Assembly: GCA_022414725.1 (NCBI GenBank)
Contig: CM039462.1
Span: forward strand, 51,396,827 to 51,460,826
Reading direction: 5' to 3'
DNA: 64,000 bases
Origin: Microglena sp. YARC
Lineage: Eukaryota; Chlorophyta; Chlorophyceae; Chlamydomonadales; Chlamydomonadaceae
In this document: piece by piece, positions 31,881-40,090 of the stretch
Layout of the letters: each line of letters begins with the position of its first letter
Numbering within the stretch: position 1 is the first letter of the stretch
Translations under genes and position numbers: made by a program
The notes under the pieces: model-generated
Database searches by the model: none
Told to the model about the DNA's origin: nothing
What the model saw: the letters and a program-made list of their open reading frames with translations, nothing else

Positions 31881-31899
31881 TCCTAAAACCTGTCAAAGA

Positions 31900-33590
31900 A
31901 AACTTGATCCACCGAATGCCTAGACGGAACAGGCAAAAGGGCTAAATTCTTCTGGGCTGTGACATTTCATCAGTCATGCTATGCAAGTCAAGCAGGCCTC
32001 AACTACACATCTTTGCTTTACCTATTGCAGTACTGGGCCACTAAAACAAACCTAGTAAATAGGTAGGTGGCCGAGGTGGGCAAGAACACAGTAAAATAGA
32101 AGAACTGCAGGTGTACATGATCCATATGTCAGTGTCATGTAAAGTACCAATCACAACATAAACACCCGACCACACTCCCAGCAAAGATTAACCAATAAAC
32201 AAGGCAACCTGTTGGCAAGCAGTAACTTGGTCAACTCAGGCACAAGGCAGCTAAGTCTGGGCTACAATTGCAGTCTACCACTACAATGCAATTCATAACC
32301 AAACCAGACGCTATGGAAATCTTGGAACGGTAGCTAAGGATGCATGCCATATGGGTATGCAGTACTGTCCGCCATTACTCTGACGCAGGTGCAAGCGGGT
32401 AACCATCATGCAGGTAGGCAGGCCTCAGGAAGGTGCAGGCGGGTGCAGAGCTGTTCGCCAGTACTCCGGCGCAGGTGCTGGCCCGGCGCGTGTCCTGGTC
32501 TGGTCTGGCAGGTGCAGGCGGGTAACCGCCATGCAGGTAGGCAGACCTATCCAGTGCTCCGAGCGCCAGTGCTCCTGGCTATCTGCCCAGCATCCACCAG
32601 AGAAGGTGCTAGGCAGGACAGTGACAGTGAAATGCATTGCGCAAAGGGTTGCGAGAATTAGAAGCAACTCGGGGGTTATTCACAACCACCCGGTGCTAAT
32701 GCAGATGCGCAGCAAGGCGATGCAGAAAGCGAAAGGCAAAGCAGCAGATCATGAGAACAGAGCTGAAGTGAATTCCCATAGCAGTGAAATATATTGCGCA
32801 AAAGGTGCGAGAATTAGGTGCAACTCGGGACCATGCAGGGCCACCCGGTGCTAATGCGGATGCGCAGCAAAGCAATGCAGGATGCGAAAGGCAATTTGCG
32901 CAAGGCATGAAAGGAGGTGAAAGCGCAAGGCATGAAAAGAGGTGAAAGCGCAAGGCATGAAGCAAAGCCTTACCGACTTATCAAAACAGTCTTTCATGCA
33001 TGCGCAGCAAGGGGGGGCCCGGCAAGGGGGGTCAATCAATGCACATCAAGGGGTCATGCAAAGGGGTCAAGCTGCCAGGTCATGCAAAGGGGTCAAGCTG
33101 CCAGAGAAGGTGCTGGGCATGGCAATCAATGCACAGCAAGGAGTCATGCAAAGGGGTCAAGCTGCCAATCCATTGAGAAGGACACCAAGGCAGAGGCTGT
33201 GCAATCGGATGGAGACAATGTAGACATTGCTAAGGAGGAGGAGATGGAGGAGGAGGAAGATGGGGATGGGGGCATGGAGGAGGAGATTCTAGTGCAGCGA
33301 TTGTACAGGCGCTGTTGTTACCCAACAAGTTAGCATTGGCCTCTTTCTACAACGTGATAGCCTGTCATAAGTACTAAGTTGTACTTTCGAACTGTTGAGT
33401 TGTGAGTTGTGAGATAAATAATTATGAGCAATGCGTTCAAGACTTTGTAAACAGCTTTCACCTTCCTCTTGACTGTCCTCTACAATTGATTTTGTATTGG
33501 AATACTTCGAAGGAACTTTCTCTCTCTCCAAACGAGCAAATCAATGTTAGAATTGAAATTGAAGGGAATAGTCTCTTTCTCCGGAATGCA
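31900..33590. other. Right interior of the nested transposon, low coding content
   Basis: No convincing gene is seen. It holds direct repeats (GCAGGTGCAGGCGGGTAAC twice at 32,388-32,545; GCGCAAGGCATGAA several times at 32,898-32,965; CATGCAAAGGGGTCAAGCTG four times at 33,054-33,165). A segment at 33,172-33,292 is an inverted copy of the acidic-tail sequence at 24,361-24,495, so part of the ends is duplicated. Confidence 0.5.
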
Positions 33591-33597
33591 ACAAAAC

Positions 33598-33770
33598 AAT
33601 CTTACATAATAAATTGTAAGATATTTTCGTAAAATACACCAAAAAAGCAAAATCAATCAATTTGCGAAAACGATCTTACAAATAAATTGTAAGATATTTT
33701 CGTAAAATACACCAAAAAAGCAAAACCAATTAATTTGCGAAAACGATCTTACAATATTTATCGTAAGATT
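33598..33770. repeat. Right subterminal hairpins and 73-bp direct repeats
   Basis: Three hairpins with the ATCTTAC/GTAAGAT core lie at about 33,598-33,622, 33,672-33,696 and 33,745-33,770. They are embedded in direct repeats of about 73 bp that share GTAAAATACACCAAAAAAGC and TTTGCGAAAACGATCTTACA. They mirror the left subterminal set. Confidence 0.75.
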
Positions 33771-33783
33771 TCAGTAAAATAAA

Positions 33784-33812
33784 AAATCCGTTCGGAAGCA
33801 GGAACGCCCATT
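33784..33812 (-). repeat. Right terminal inverted repeat of the nested transposon
   Basis: Exact reverse complement of 23,947-23,975. The TGGT duplication follows at 33,813-33,816. Confidence 0.92.
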
Positions 33813-33816
33813 TGGT

Positions 33817-34004
33817 GCGTAGACCTTTATAAAAAGGAAAATAATAGAATTTGCAGGAAATGCCAATCCTACATGGGAGTTGAAAAACATTCAAAAAACC
33901 AATGTACTGTAGACAGAGAGGACAACGACCTGCAACATATAAAATCAAATTGTCATCTGTGTTGTCTGCAATGCAACAGAGCGAACCAAAAAAATACTGA
34001 TTGA
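33817..34004 (+). pseudogene. HNH nuclease end of the polymerase-helicase gene, beyond the transposon
   Basis: Too short to stand alone. The frame reads VDLYKKENNRICRKCQSYM, QCTVDRED, HIKSN and LCCLQCNRANQ before a TGA at 34,002-34,004. It matches the left-arm HNH module (CIGCQGHM, CTVDRID, CNKCN) with all Cys pairs and the D/H/N core kept. The codon split by the target duplication becomes TGC (Cys), aligning with EWCKEEY in the left arm, which proves that this is the severed C-terminus of the gene ending at 23,946. Confidence 0.88.
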
Positions 34005-34038
34005 TCCTCCCCCTCCATAAACATTCATAATATATATA

Positions 34039-35115
34039 ATGAATCTTGAATCCATTTTGAAAGCTAATCCAAATCTAAAATTGCTGTCCAAAGCAAAACT
34101 ATTTACTAGATTAAAAGACGACGGGATTACCAAACGAGACATCGAAGATTACTTCAATCCACGAGAGCTAACACAAATTTACCAAAGACCACAAAACACT
34201 AAATTCAAATTCAAGATCACTGCACAACCCAGATCATTCCAGATTGATGTGGCAATTATGCCATTGTCGAGCAAGAGGATAAATAATAACATAAACCAAA
34301 TTCTTATGTGCATAGACATCATTTCTCGCAAATCTTATTGCTACCCACTGAAAAGCGGTAAGATGGATGACGTTTTAGATGCCTATCAGGAATTTATAGG
34401 CGATGTAGACGAAAATATCAACAGTGTATCAGGAGATAATTTTTTTGCATCTTCAATATTTGAGTCTTTCAATACAGAACTAAATATAAAGGTATATACG
34501 GACGTTGCAAAAGAAGACCACATTACTCCGATGGGGAACAAGCTGGGAATCGTTGACAGATTTACTAGGACACTGAAGGGTCTGATAAAGAAATACTCAC
34601 TAGAGAACAAGACTAAAAAATGGGTAGACGCACTTGGTAAAATCGTTGAACTGTATAACGACTCCCCTCATTCTGGGTTGAAAGATGCTTCGCCCAACGA
34701 GGTGTATGACGATCTCGATTATTCTCAAAAGCTATATGAAGCTCAATTCAAAAAAAATCAAAAGATGAACGACAAAGTGACCATGAAAGTAGGGGACAGA
34801 GTGCGTGTAATGTTACAGAAGAAGACCTTTGAAAAGGAGAAAGCCACGTTTTCCACAGAGATTTACACCATTGAAGAACATATAGGATACAGATTCAAGC
34901 TCAAAGGAGTCAAACGTCTATACAGACCAAGCGAAATGAACATTGTTACATATGTGAAAGATAGGCTGGAACCGCAAACAGAAGACAATCAAATCAGAAG
35001 GATGCAAAGGTCAAAGGCATTTAATTCCTATGACGAGATTGTTACTGCTATTGATAAGAAGGACGAACCAAAAGCAAAAAGAAACGTGCGAAAGCCCAAA
35101 CGGTTTGCTGAGTAA
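34039..35115 (+). CDS. Retroviral-type (rve) integrase of Polinton-like virus, intact
   Basis: A full 358-aa integrase. The N-terminal helical region (SILKANPNLKLLSKAKLFTR) is followed by the catalytic core: FQID (D70), VSGDNFF (D133) and GIVDRFTRTLK, with D173 where the family usually has Glu. The C-terminus has the SH3-like GDRVRVMLQKKTFEKEK and KRLYRPSEMNIV, then a basic tail. It is expected to integrate viral DNA ends, and lies directly beside the terminal repeat it should recognise. The ATG is preceded by an A/T element (CATAATATATATA) as for other viral genes. No stops or shifts are seen. The left-arm copy is about 90% identical but frameshifted. Confidence 0.93.
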   Translation: MNLESILKANPNLKLLSKAKLFTRLKDDGITKRDIEDYFNPRELTQIYQRPQNTKFKFKITAQPRSFQIDVAIMPLSSKRINNNINQILMCIDIISRKSYCYPLKSGKMDDVLDAYQEFIGDVDENINSVSGDNFFASSIFESFNTELNIKVYTDVAKEDHITPMGNKLGIVDRFTRTLKGLIKKYSLENKTKKWVDALGKIVELYNDSPHSGLKDASPNEVYDDLDYSQKLYEAQFKKNQKMNDKVTMKVGDRVRVMLQKKTFEKEKATFSTEIYTIEEHIGYRFKLKGVKRLYRPSEMNIVTYVKDRLEPQTEDNQIRRMQRSKAFNSYDEIVTAIDKKDEPKAKRNVRKPKRFAE

Positions 35116-35117
35116 CA

Positions 35118-35375
35118 GCGGTGGCGAATCGCTAACCAACAGTCATGCGAGTAGCGGGGGCGGAACGGTAACCGGTATATCAGTCGCATCCTGCGCGGAG
35201 AGTAGAAAGGTGTAACAAAGTGTAACGAATCGTATTTTGTCGTATTTAGTCGTATTTTGTCGTATTTTTTCTTATCTATTCGCGGGACACACGTCATCTC
35301 TCGAATCTTAGGCGAATCGCGTCAGCTCCCGACACGCAGTGATGGTCGCGTCAGCTCTCCGAATCTTAGGCGAAT
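35118..35375 (+). repeat. Viral terminal repeat, copy after the integrase
   Basis: It starts within the integrase stop region at CGGTGGCGAATCGCTAACCAACAGTCAT and continues with TCCTGCGCGGAGAGTAGAAAGG, four GTCGTATTTT/TAG units (35,228-35,270), and CTTATCTATTCGCGGGACAC to about 35,375. The same order of blocks recurs at 39,845-40,090 in the same orientation, and the first 28 bp recur beside the left integrase. Both gene arms read outward into this sequence, as terminal inverted repeats of a linear virus would appear after one arm was flipped. A 40-bp segment (35,146-35,186) is unique to this copy. Confidence 0.8.
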
Positions 35376-35576
35376 CATCCATGGCAAATCACGGTACTGC
35401 TGCAACGATATTGCACGGGAAAATCTACCGGACATCCTCCGAGATATAATTCGTGCGGAGGGACTATCGGAAGGACCCCTACTGGGTTTTTGAGGTAAAA
35501 TGAAGTTATCGAAAAATACCCGAAGACCGGCGTGCTCCACAACTAACTCAGATGGAGGCTCACATCCTTATTGTGA
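35376..35576. other. Junction DNA between terminal repeat and MCP end
   Basis: 200 bp with no recognisable gene (GATATTGCACGGGAAAATC and GTGCGGAGGGACTATCGG stretches). It separates a viral end from an internal capsid fragment, so it is either filler at a rearrangement junction or host DNA. Confidence 0.35.
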
Positions 35577-35808
35577 CACTTATGCTAAATGGCGTGACAA
35601 CTTTTTTTGCCTAAGTTGCAAGTTCTGTCATAACGATGATTCTTTCCTATCTGGCGTGGACACCAGGGGTAATTCAAGCATAAGGTCATTTGACACGCAG
35701 AGCATAGGTGGCGCAGCTGGTGCCGAATCACTAACAGCCCTTGTTTTCATCGAATGTGGTTCCATGTTGAGGATAGGCGCTGGTAGACAACTCGAATTAG
35801 TACTCTAA
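35577..35808 (+). pseudogene. Probable major capsid protein, C-terminal fragment
   Basis: The frame contains AKWRDNFFCLSCKFCHNDDS, FLSGVDTRGNSSIRSFDTQS and LTALVFIECGSMLRIGAGRQ, ending in LELVL. A terminal strand of the type LRIGxxRQLELVL after a TRG-containing loop is what the last jelly-roll strands of PLV capsids look like. It ends 53 bp before the next structural gene. Together with the N-terminal fragment at 15,226-14,535 it shows that MCP was split; the central part is not in the window. The in-frame codons upstream of 35,577 are probably not capsid. Confidence 0.5.
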
Positions 35809-35861
35809 CTGTTTGGTTAGCTTTGCTAACAAAATATAAAACATATCTAACAATAATATAA

Positions 35862-36899
35862 ATGAACCCTGTACCAAAACATATAACAAAGGTGTTCAGT
35901 TTTGAGGCCATAGGTGATACTATTTTTTCCCCCAAAAGCCAATGCGTATTCGAGATAAATGAAGGGATTTGGGATTTGAACAGCGCGAAGATAATGTTTT
36001 CAATGAATTCACTAGGAGTAGCGCCTCGTGGGATTGGATGTACGATCAGTACTCTTTCAGTATATTTTGATGATGTCCTAATTCAAACAATAAATGAGTA
36101 TAATCATTTGGCTAGGATGATGGACGTACACAACTCGACACAAGCCTCAACTAATATGTTTGGGAATAATCAAGCAGTCGACATTGTTGCAGAGACAGAT
36201 CGGATACCGTTCGTGATTGATAAATTCCATGGTATCCTAGGAACTAAGGACTGTATTGTTAAAGGCAAAATCAGAATTGTTATTGAGTGGGCAGACGCTG
36301 TGGTGCTGTTAAGACAAAATATATCTGTTGGATATGAAATTGTAAAACCAACACTCATTATCAAAAGTGAAATAGAAGACAACGTATCCGATAGAATTGA
36401 ATTCGATAATTTCACCAGTCAATTTCAACTCAATGAATCCGAAAATCAAACAACAAATATCTTTGTTGGTTCACGTGATATTGAATATGTCTTGGCTACT
36501 TTTTTACAGTATGATTATTATAAAAAGGTATCTACACAAGATTATAATGGGACGAGTTACTTCTTTAGTCATGGATTAAAAGATATTCATCTTCCAAGTA
36601 ATCCAGTTTATGTAGGATTTAGTATTAACAATATACCTCTCGCAAATCATCCTATTCCTTATGATACAGCAATAGAATACCTGGATTTCATATTCGATAA
36701 CGAAAATCGTGCGATCGAACAACTCATGAGACACACTGTTGACGGGACATTATTTATGAGATTTCCCCCAACTATTACATCTTATCAATGGGCCTGCGGG
36801 CTGCCTATTGATATAGAGAATGAAGGAGATATCAATTATGATGTTTCATTTTATTCAAACGGACATAATAATATAAAAATTACTCACTTTTATTCGTGA
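35862..36899 (+). CDS. Putative penton / minor capsid protein
   Basis: A 345-aa beta-rich protein with no transmembrane segment (VFSFEAIGDTIF, FEINEGIWDLNSAKIMFSMN, CTISTLSVYFDDVLIQTI, IRIVIEWADAVVLLRQNIS). Size, beta character and its place immediately after MCP match the single-jelly-roll penton of Polinton-like viruses, which sits at capsid vertices. There is no sequence motif to prove this. The ATG follows an A/T element (CTAACAATAATATAA). The frame is intact. Confidence 0.5.
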   Translation: MNPVPKHITKVFSFEAIGDTIFSPKSQCVFEINEGIWDLNSAKIMFSMNSLGVAPRGIGCTISTLSVYFDDVLIQTINEYNHLARMMDVHNSTQASTNMFGNNQAVDIVAETDRIPFVIDKFHGILGTKDCIVKGKIRIVIEWADAVVLLRQNISVGYEIVKPTLIIKSEIEDNVSDRIEFDNFTSQFQLNESENQTTNIFVGSRDIEYVLATFLQYDYYKKVSTQDYNGTSYFFSHGLKDIHLPSNPVYVGFSINNIPLANHPIPYDTAIEYLDFIFDNENRAIEQLMRHTVDGTLFMRFPPTITSYQWACGLPIDIENEGDINYDVSFYSNGHNNIKITHFYS

Positions 36900-36965
36900 A
36901 ATACAACAGTCTTCTAGAATTAGATAATGACGAAACGGGTTCAAAATATATTTACACAAAGTAAT

Positions 36966-37198
36966 ATATAACATGGACAAATATATGTTACCTCTCTGCA
37001 TTGAGTCCTGGCCGAAAAAAACACAGTACAATCAACCAGCAACAAACTTTATTGGCAGACGAACAATACGCACACCCTTACATGTATCAGACCTTCTCTG
37101 GGGAAGACCTATTCCAAGGAAGCCTAATGCAGTCAAAATACTCCGAACTCTCCCAGTATATCCCAAATTCCAATAAATTATTTGTAAAACCTATTTAA
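36966..37198 (+). CDS. Possible small viral protein, doubtful
   Basis: Two overlapping frames fill the gap between penton and the coiled-coil gene. One opens at ATG 36,973 (MDKYMLPLCIESWPKK), and the other (37,001-37,198) has a more protein-like composition (YAHPYMYQTFSGEDLFQGSL, SKYSELSQYIPNSNKL). A start with a frameshift into the second is possible. The ATG is preceded by AAAGTAATATATAAC, the usual viral pre-start motif, which favours a real gene. Confidence 0.35.
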
Positions 37199-37240
37199 TT
37201 TTTCTAATTAATTCTAATCTTTTCTAATGTAAAATCACAT

Positions 37241-37744
37241 ATGGAGAATATAGAAGAAGATAGCAACCTATTAGAAAACACTGAAGTGATACCAGTCAAA
37301 GCTAAACGAATTATGTCCAAGAAACAGAAAGCAGCATTGGCTATCGCCAGAGAAAAAGCATGGGCAAAAAGGCGGGAATTAGGAGAGATTACACGACAAG
37401 ATAAAGAACTGAAGATTCAAGAGAAAGAAGTCCAAAAACAAGAAAAAACGGCAGAAATGACACGTCGCAAAAACACTGTCTTTAAAAAGCTGAAGAAGGA
37501 TGTGGTTGTTGCTCTAGACAGTTCAGACGAAGATCAACAGATGGTAACAGATTCTCAATCAGAAGAAGAAGAAGGAGAGGTACAACAGATATCAAAACAC
37601 ATTGAAAAACGTCTGAAGGTCACCAAAGCTAGGCCAATACTTACTCAAGAAGATACAGTACAACTTCTTAGGGAAAAAATATTAAACGAGGGCAAACGAG
37701 TCGCTTACCAATCACTCTTTCCTGGTCACACATGTCCATTTTGA
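37241..37744 (+). CDS. Charged coiled-coil protein, unknown (structural module)
   Basis: 167 aa, strongly charged. A basic helical region (KKQKAALAIAREKAWAKRRE) leads into a long coiled coil (QDKELKIQEKEVQKQEKTAE), then an acidic patch (SSDEDQQMVTDSQSEEEEGE) and a C-terminal PGHTCPF. No family is recognised. A scaffold or core protein is possible because it lies between penton and ATPase. The frame is intact. Confidence 0.6.
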   Translation: MENIEEDSNLLENTEVIPVKAKRIMSKKQKAALAIAREKAWAKRRELGEITRQDKELKIQEKEVQKQEKTAEMTRRKNTVFKKLKKDVVVALDSSDEDQQMVTDSQSEEEEGEVQQISKHIEKRLKVTKARPILTQEDTVQLLREKILNEGKRVAYQSLFPGHTCPF

Positions 37745-37766
37745 TTAATATTCTACAATGTAATTA

Positions 37767-38630
37767 GTGATGAATATTGTTGAGAACGCAGTAGCAAATT
37801 TCAGTCATAAACCACTCCAATACAAAGCAAACAAGTATCCACAGTCCCTAAATTCAGCTCTGCCACGTAATTATTTTGTGTCACTCCTCGTCGGCTCCAG
37901 GGGAAGTGGGAAGACGTACAGTCTCTGCAAATTATTGAAACAATACGAGATTTATGGATTTAATGGCAAACAAGATATGAGAGTTATAGTAATTTCCCCG
38001 ACACATGATGCTAACCCTGTATTTAATTGCTTGAAAATTGATCCAAATGATATCATTTCAGAATATTCAGACTCCAAACTTTTAGAAGTGATTGAAAACA
38101 TAAAACTTGAAAAGGAAAATACAGAAGAATGCAGCAGGCAGATGATTGTTTATTCCAAGTTTATGAAAGGCAACATAGACGGATTATCATATGAAGAAAT
38201 CGATTTCCTTGACAGAACCGGATACCAACGACCTACCTGCAAGTACCCAAACGGTTGTGTGGTATATCTCATATTAGACGACCTTGTTGGCAGTAGCGCA
38301 TTTAAATCTGTTGGTAAATCAGCCTTGACTAATTTGGTTCTCAAGAACAGACATTTGGGTATAAACATAATGATATGCACACAGAATCTCAAAGCAATCC
38401 CTAAGTCTATTCGAACCAATACAAGTCTTTTTGTGCTATTCAAGTTTTCCAGCACTAAGATCTTGGAGGATTTATACGAAGAAGTAAGTAGTTCTATCAC
38501 TCTACAGAAGTTTGAATCACTCTATCTGCACGCAACGGGAAACGAACATGATGCACTTGTGATGGATTTTACACAAGACAAAAGCCAAAGGTTCAAAAAG
38601 AATTTCGACATCATTCTCAGCTTACAGTAA
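37767..38630 (+). CDS. A32-like DNA packaging ATPase (FtsK/HerA superfamily)
   Basis: A 287-aa ATPase that pumps genomic DNA into the preformed capsid. Walker A is VGSRGSGKTYSL at residues 43-50. Walker B is VVYLILDDLVGSSAF at about 165-175 with the Asp-Asp pair, followed by a sensor-like IMICTQNLKAIPKSIRTNTS. Length and motif spacing match the packaging ATPases of Polintons, virophages and PLVs. It is the most confidently assigned virion-morphogenesis gene here and appears intact. It lies 22 bp after the coiled-coil gene. Confidence 0.92.
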   Translation: MMNIVENAVANFSHKPLQYKANKYPQSLNSALPRNYFVSLLVGSRGSGKTYSLCKLLKQYEIYGFNGKQDMRVIVISPTHDANPVFNCLKIDPNDIISEYSDSKLLEVIENIKLEKENTEECSRQMIVYSKFMKGNIDGLSYEEIDFLDRTGYQRPTCKYPNGCVVYLILDDLVGSSAFKSVGKSALTNLVLKNRHLGINIMICTQNLKAIPKSIRTNTSLFVLFKFSSTKILEDLYEEVSSSITLQKFESLYLHATGNEHDALVMDFTQDKSQRFKKNFDIILSLQ

Positions 38631-38658
38631 AATTATTTTTCTGAATTATTGTTAAACA

Positions 38659-38910
38659 ATGGCGGCTATCACAAATGAATATAGACAGACCAATGATTAC
38701 AAGTATCTGAAAGCAGCAGTATTGGACTTGTCACCCGGACTGCCCGAATATTTAATAGATTCCTGCATTTCCCTACATATTGCTAAACCACTCATGTATA
38801 GGGACAAAAAACTTATACGGAAAGATATGAATAAGCAGAAAAAATCGGTTTCAAACGAGGTCTTGGAAGGTTTGGTCACTGTAGAAAATGAAAAATATAC
38901 AGTAATATAA
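38659..38910 (+). CDS. Small viral protein, unknown (83 aa)
   Basis: Helical, mixed charge (YRQTNDYKYLKAAVLDLSPG, LPEYLIDSCISLHIAKPLMY), no recognised domain. The stop TAA touches the ATG of the next gene, indicating one transcription unit with the ATPase and downstream genes. Confidence 0.6.
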   Translation: MAAITNEYRQTNDYKYLKAAVLDLSPGLPEYLIDSCISLHIAKPLMYRDKKLIRKDMNKQKKSVSNEVLEGLVTVENEKYTVI

Positions 38911-39312
38911 ATGGCTTGGCAGAGAGTAACGTTATTTAGCTCATACAATACATCAACACAGAACTACCAATTGAAGTTAAATTGCGACCTGCCATACAAT
39001 GAAAAGGGGTACCAGCTGGCTGTTGAATCATTTACCACTGCAAGTAAAACAGGGCCATTCTGCATGAGCGCAAATGGCATCTTCGCTCAAACCTCCTTTG
39101 ATAATTCAGTGAATGGAGAGAGAACAAATCTGCTTTTAGGAGGGGAAACCCACAGCATTGTTAAGACAATTACAAGCAATACACTAGGTCACAAGCTAAT
39201 CCCGTCTCTGAAAAATCAACAATTAAATATAACAGTATACGATGCCGCTGGAAATCTGTATGTTGGATTCCCAAATTTCATTCTATCAGTTATTATCTAC
39301 GAAATTATATAA
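38911..39312 (+). CDS. Putative minor capsid/beta protein (133 aa)
   Basis: Beta-rich: WQRVTLFSSYNTSTQNYQLK near the start, and LKNQQLNITVYDAAGNLYVG with FILSVIIYEII at the end. The closing pattern, NQxLNITVYDxxGNL then a hydrophobic strand, resembles small minor structural proteins of Polinton-like viruses, but I cannot name the family. The start directly follows the previous stop and an AGTAATATAA element. Confidence 0.5.
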   Translation: MAWQRVTLFSSYNTSTQNYQLKLNCDLPYNEKGYQLAVESFTTASKTGPFCMSANGIFAQTSFDNSVNGERTNLLLGGETHSIVKTITSNTLGHKLIPSLKNQQLNITVYDAAGNLYVGFPNFILSVIIYEII

Positions 39313-39545
39313 TGGCGCCCATTGTTGTCAAAACTCAATTAATATACATCAGCTCACAATACAGAACATCTGGGACACCAGATAACTTCACAACAAGTCT
39401 ACCTGCAGGGATCATTTATCAAAATGTGAATGACGAATTTAGCTTCTACACCAGCGCGTCTCACGTGTCAGAACTGGAATTATCAATCAAGGACGAACAC
39501 AAAGACGAGATAGGACCTTTCCCCTACGACTGGAGCATTATATAA
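39312..39545 (+). CDS. Small viral structural-type protein (77 aa)
   Basis: It begins APIVVKTQLIYISSQYRTSG followed by TPDNFTTSLPAGI, a pattern of Ser-x-x-R-x-S-G-T-x-x-x-F seen at N-termini of capsid-associated proteins in PLVs. It overlaps the previous stop by one base (TATAATG), so it is translated from the same operon. No catalytic motifs are present. Confidence 0.5.
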   Translation: MAPIVVKTQLIYISSQYRTSGTPDNFTTSLPAGIIYQNVNDEFSFYTSASHVSELELSIKDEHKDEIGPFPYDWSII

Positions 39546-39546
39546 T

Positions 39547-39846
39547 ATGGGCCTTTTTGATTCAATCAAATCTGGAGTTGGACGCGCAATTGGCTCATTT
39601 GGCTCCGCAGTGAGAAGGGTAGCCGATTTTGGGGGGAATATCGTACGGAAGGTGGGACAGTTCTCTATACCGGTGTCTAACGCCGCAGCGGGGATAGCGG
39701 ACATGTTGGGACAGGGAGGCGTAGCGGATGGGATCAGAAGTGTAGGGTCTGCTTTACATGGTTTTTCACCGGAAGCAGAGAAAATCCTGTCTAAAGCTAG
39801 CGGGATCGGGAGAGTAGCGCAGGGCATAGGCAAAGTCATGTTATAG
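39547..39846 (+). CDS. Amphipathic Gly/Ala-rich small protein, possible membrane-active capsid component
   Basis: 99 aa rich in Gly, Ala, Ile and Val with regular basic residues (FDSIKSGVGRAIGSFGSAVR, KVGQFSIPVSNAAAGIADML). This resembles cement or membrane-lytic minor capsid proteins of adenovirus/Polinton-lineage viruses (pVI or pX type) in composition only. It is the last gene before the terminal repeat and ends inside its first bases. The ATG follows ATTATATAAT. Confidence 0.5.
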   Translation: MGLFDSIKSGVGRAIGSFGSAVRRVADFGGNIVRKVGQFSIPVSNAAAGIADMLGQGGVADGIRSVGSALHGFSPEAEKILSKASGIGRVAQGIGKVML

Positions 39847-40090
39847 CGGCGTTCCGCTAACCAACAGTCCTCATCCTGCGCGGATAGTAGAAAGGTGTAA
39901 TGAATCGTATTTTGTCGTATTTTGTCGTATTTTGATTGATGCTTCGCATCCATTAACCGTTAGGCTAATCGTATTTTTTCTTATCTATTCGCGGGACACA
40001 CGTCAGCTCTCGAATCTTGGGCGAATCGCGTCAGCTCCCGACACGCAGTGATGGTCGCGTCAGCTCCCGAATCTTAGGCGAATTGTTGGT
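39845..40090 (+). repeat. Viral terminal repeat, copy after the structural module
   Basis: Matches 35,118-35,375 block by block: GCGGCGTTCCGCTAACCAAC, TCCTGCGCGGATAGTAGAAA, GTCGTATTTT units (39,906-39,935), and TTATCTATTCGCGGGACACA to GAATCTTAGGCGAAT. An insertion (39,936-39,968) contains GATGCTTCGCATCCATTAAC, which recurs inverted at 40,132-40,152. It marks the other end of the linear virus. Confidence 0.8.

Larger units (their letters stand above)
23947..33812. mobile_element. 9.87-kb DNA transposon nested in the viral replication gene
   Basis: The element has 29-bp perfect terminal inverted repeats beginning AATGGGCGTTCCTGC at 23,947, with the reverse complement ending at 33,812. It is flanked by TGGT at 23,943-23,946 and 33,813-33,816. 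Omitting the element and one TGGT places the helicase codons directly against the HNH codons, so the insertion postdates a functional fusion. It carries subterminal hairpins, minus-strand transposase remnants of a DUF7869-like family, two opposed minisatellite arrays, and a region present near both ends (24,361-24,495 and 33,172-33,292, inverted). The superfamily is not certain. Confidence 0.88.

Noticed and set aside
32344..33290. Several ORFs of 60-150 aa in the right part of the nested transposon
   Set aside because: They cover short direct repeats, overlap one another in different frames and match nothing recognisable.
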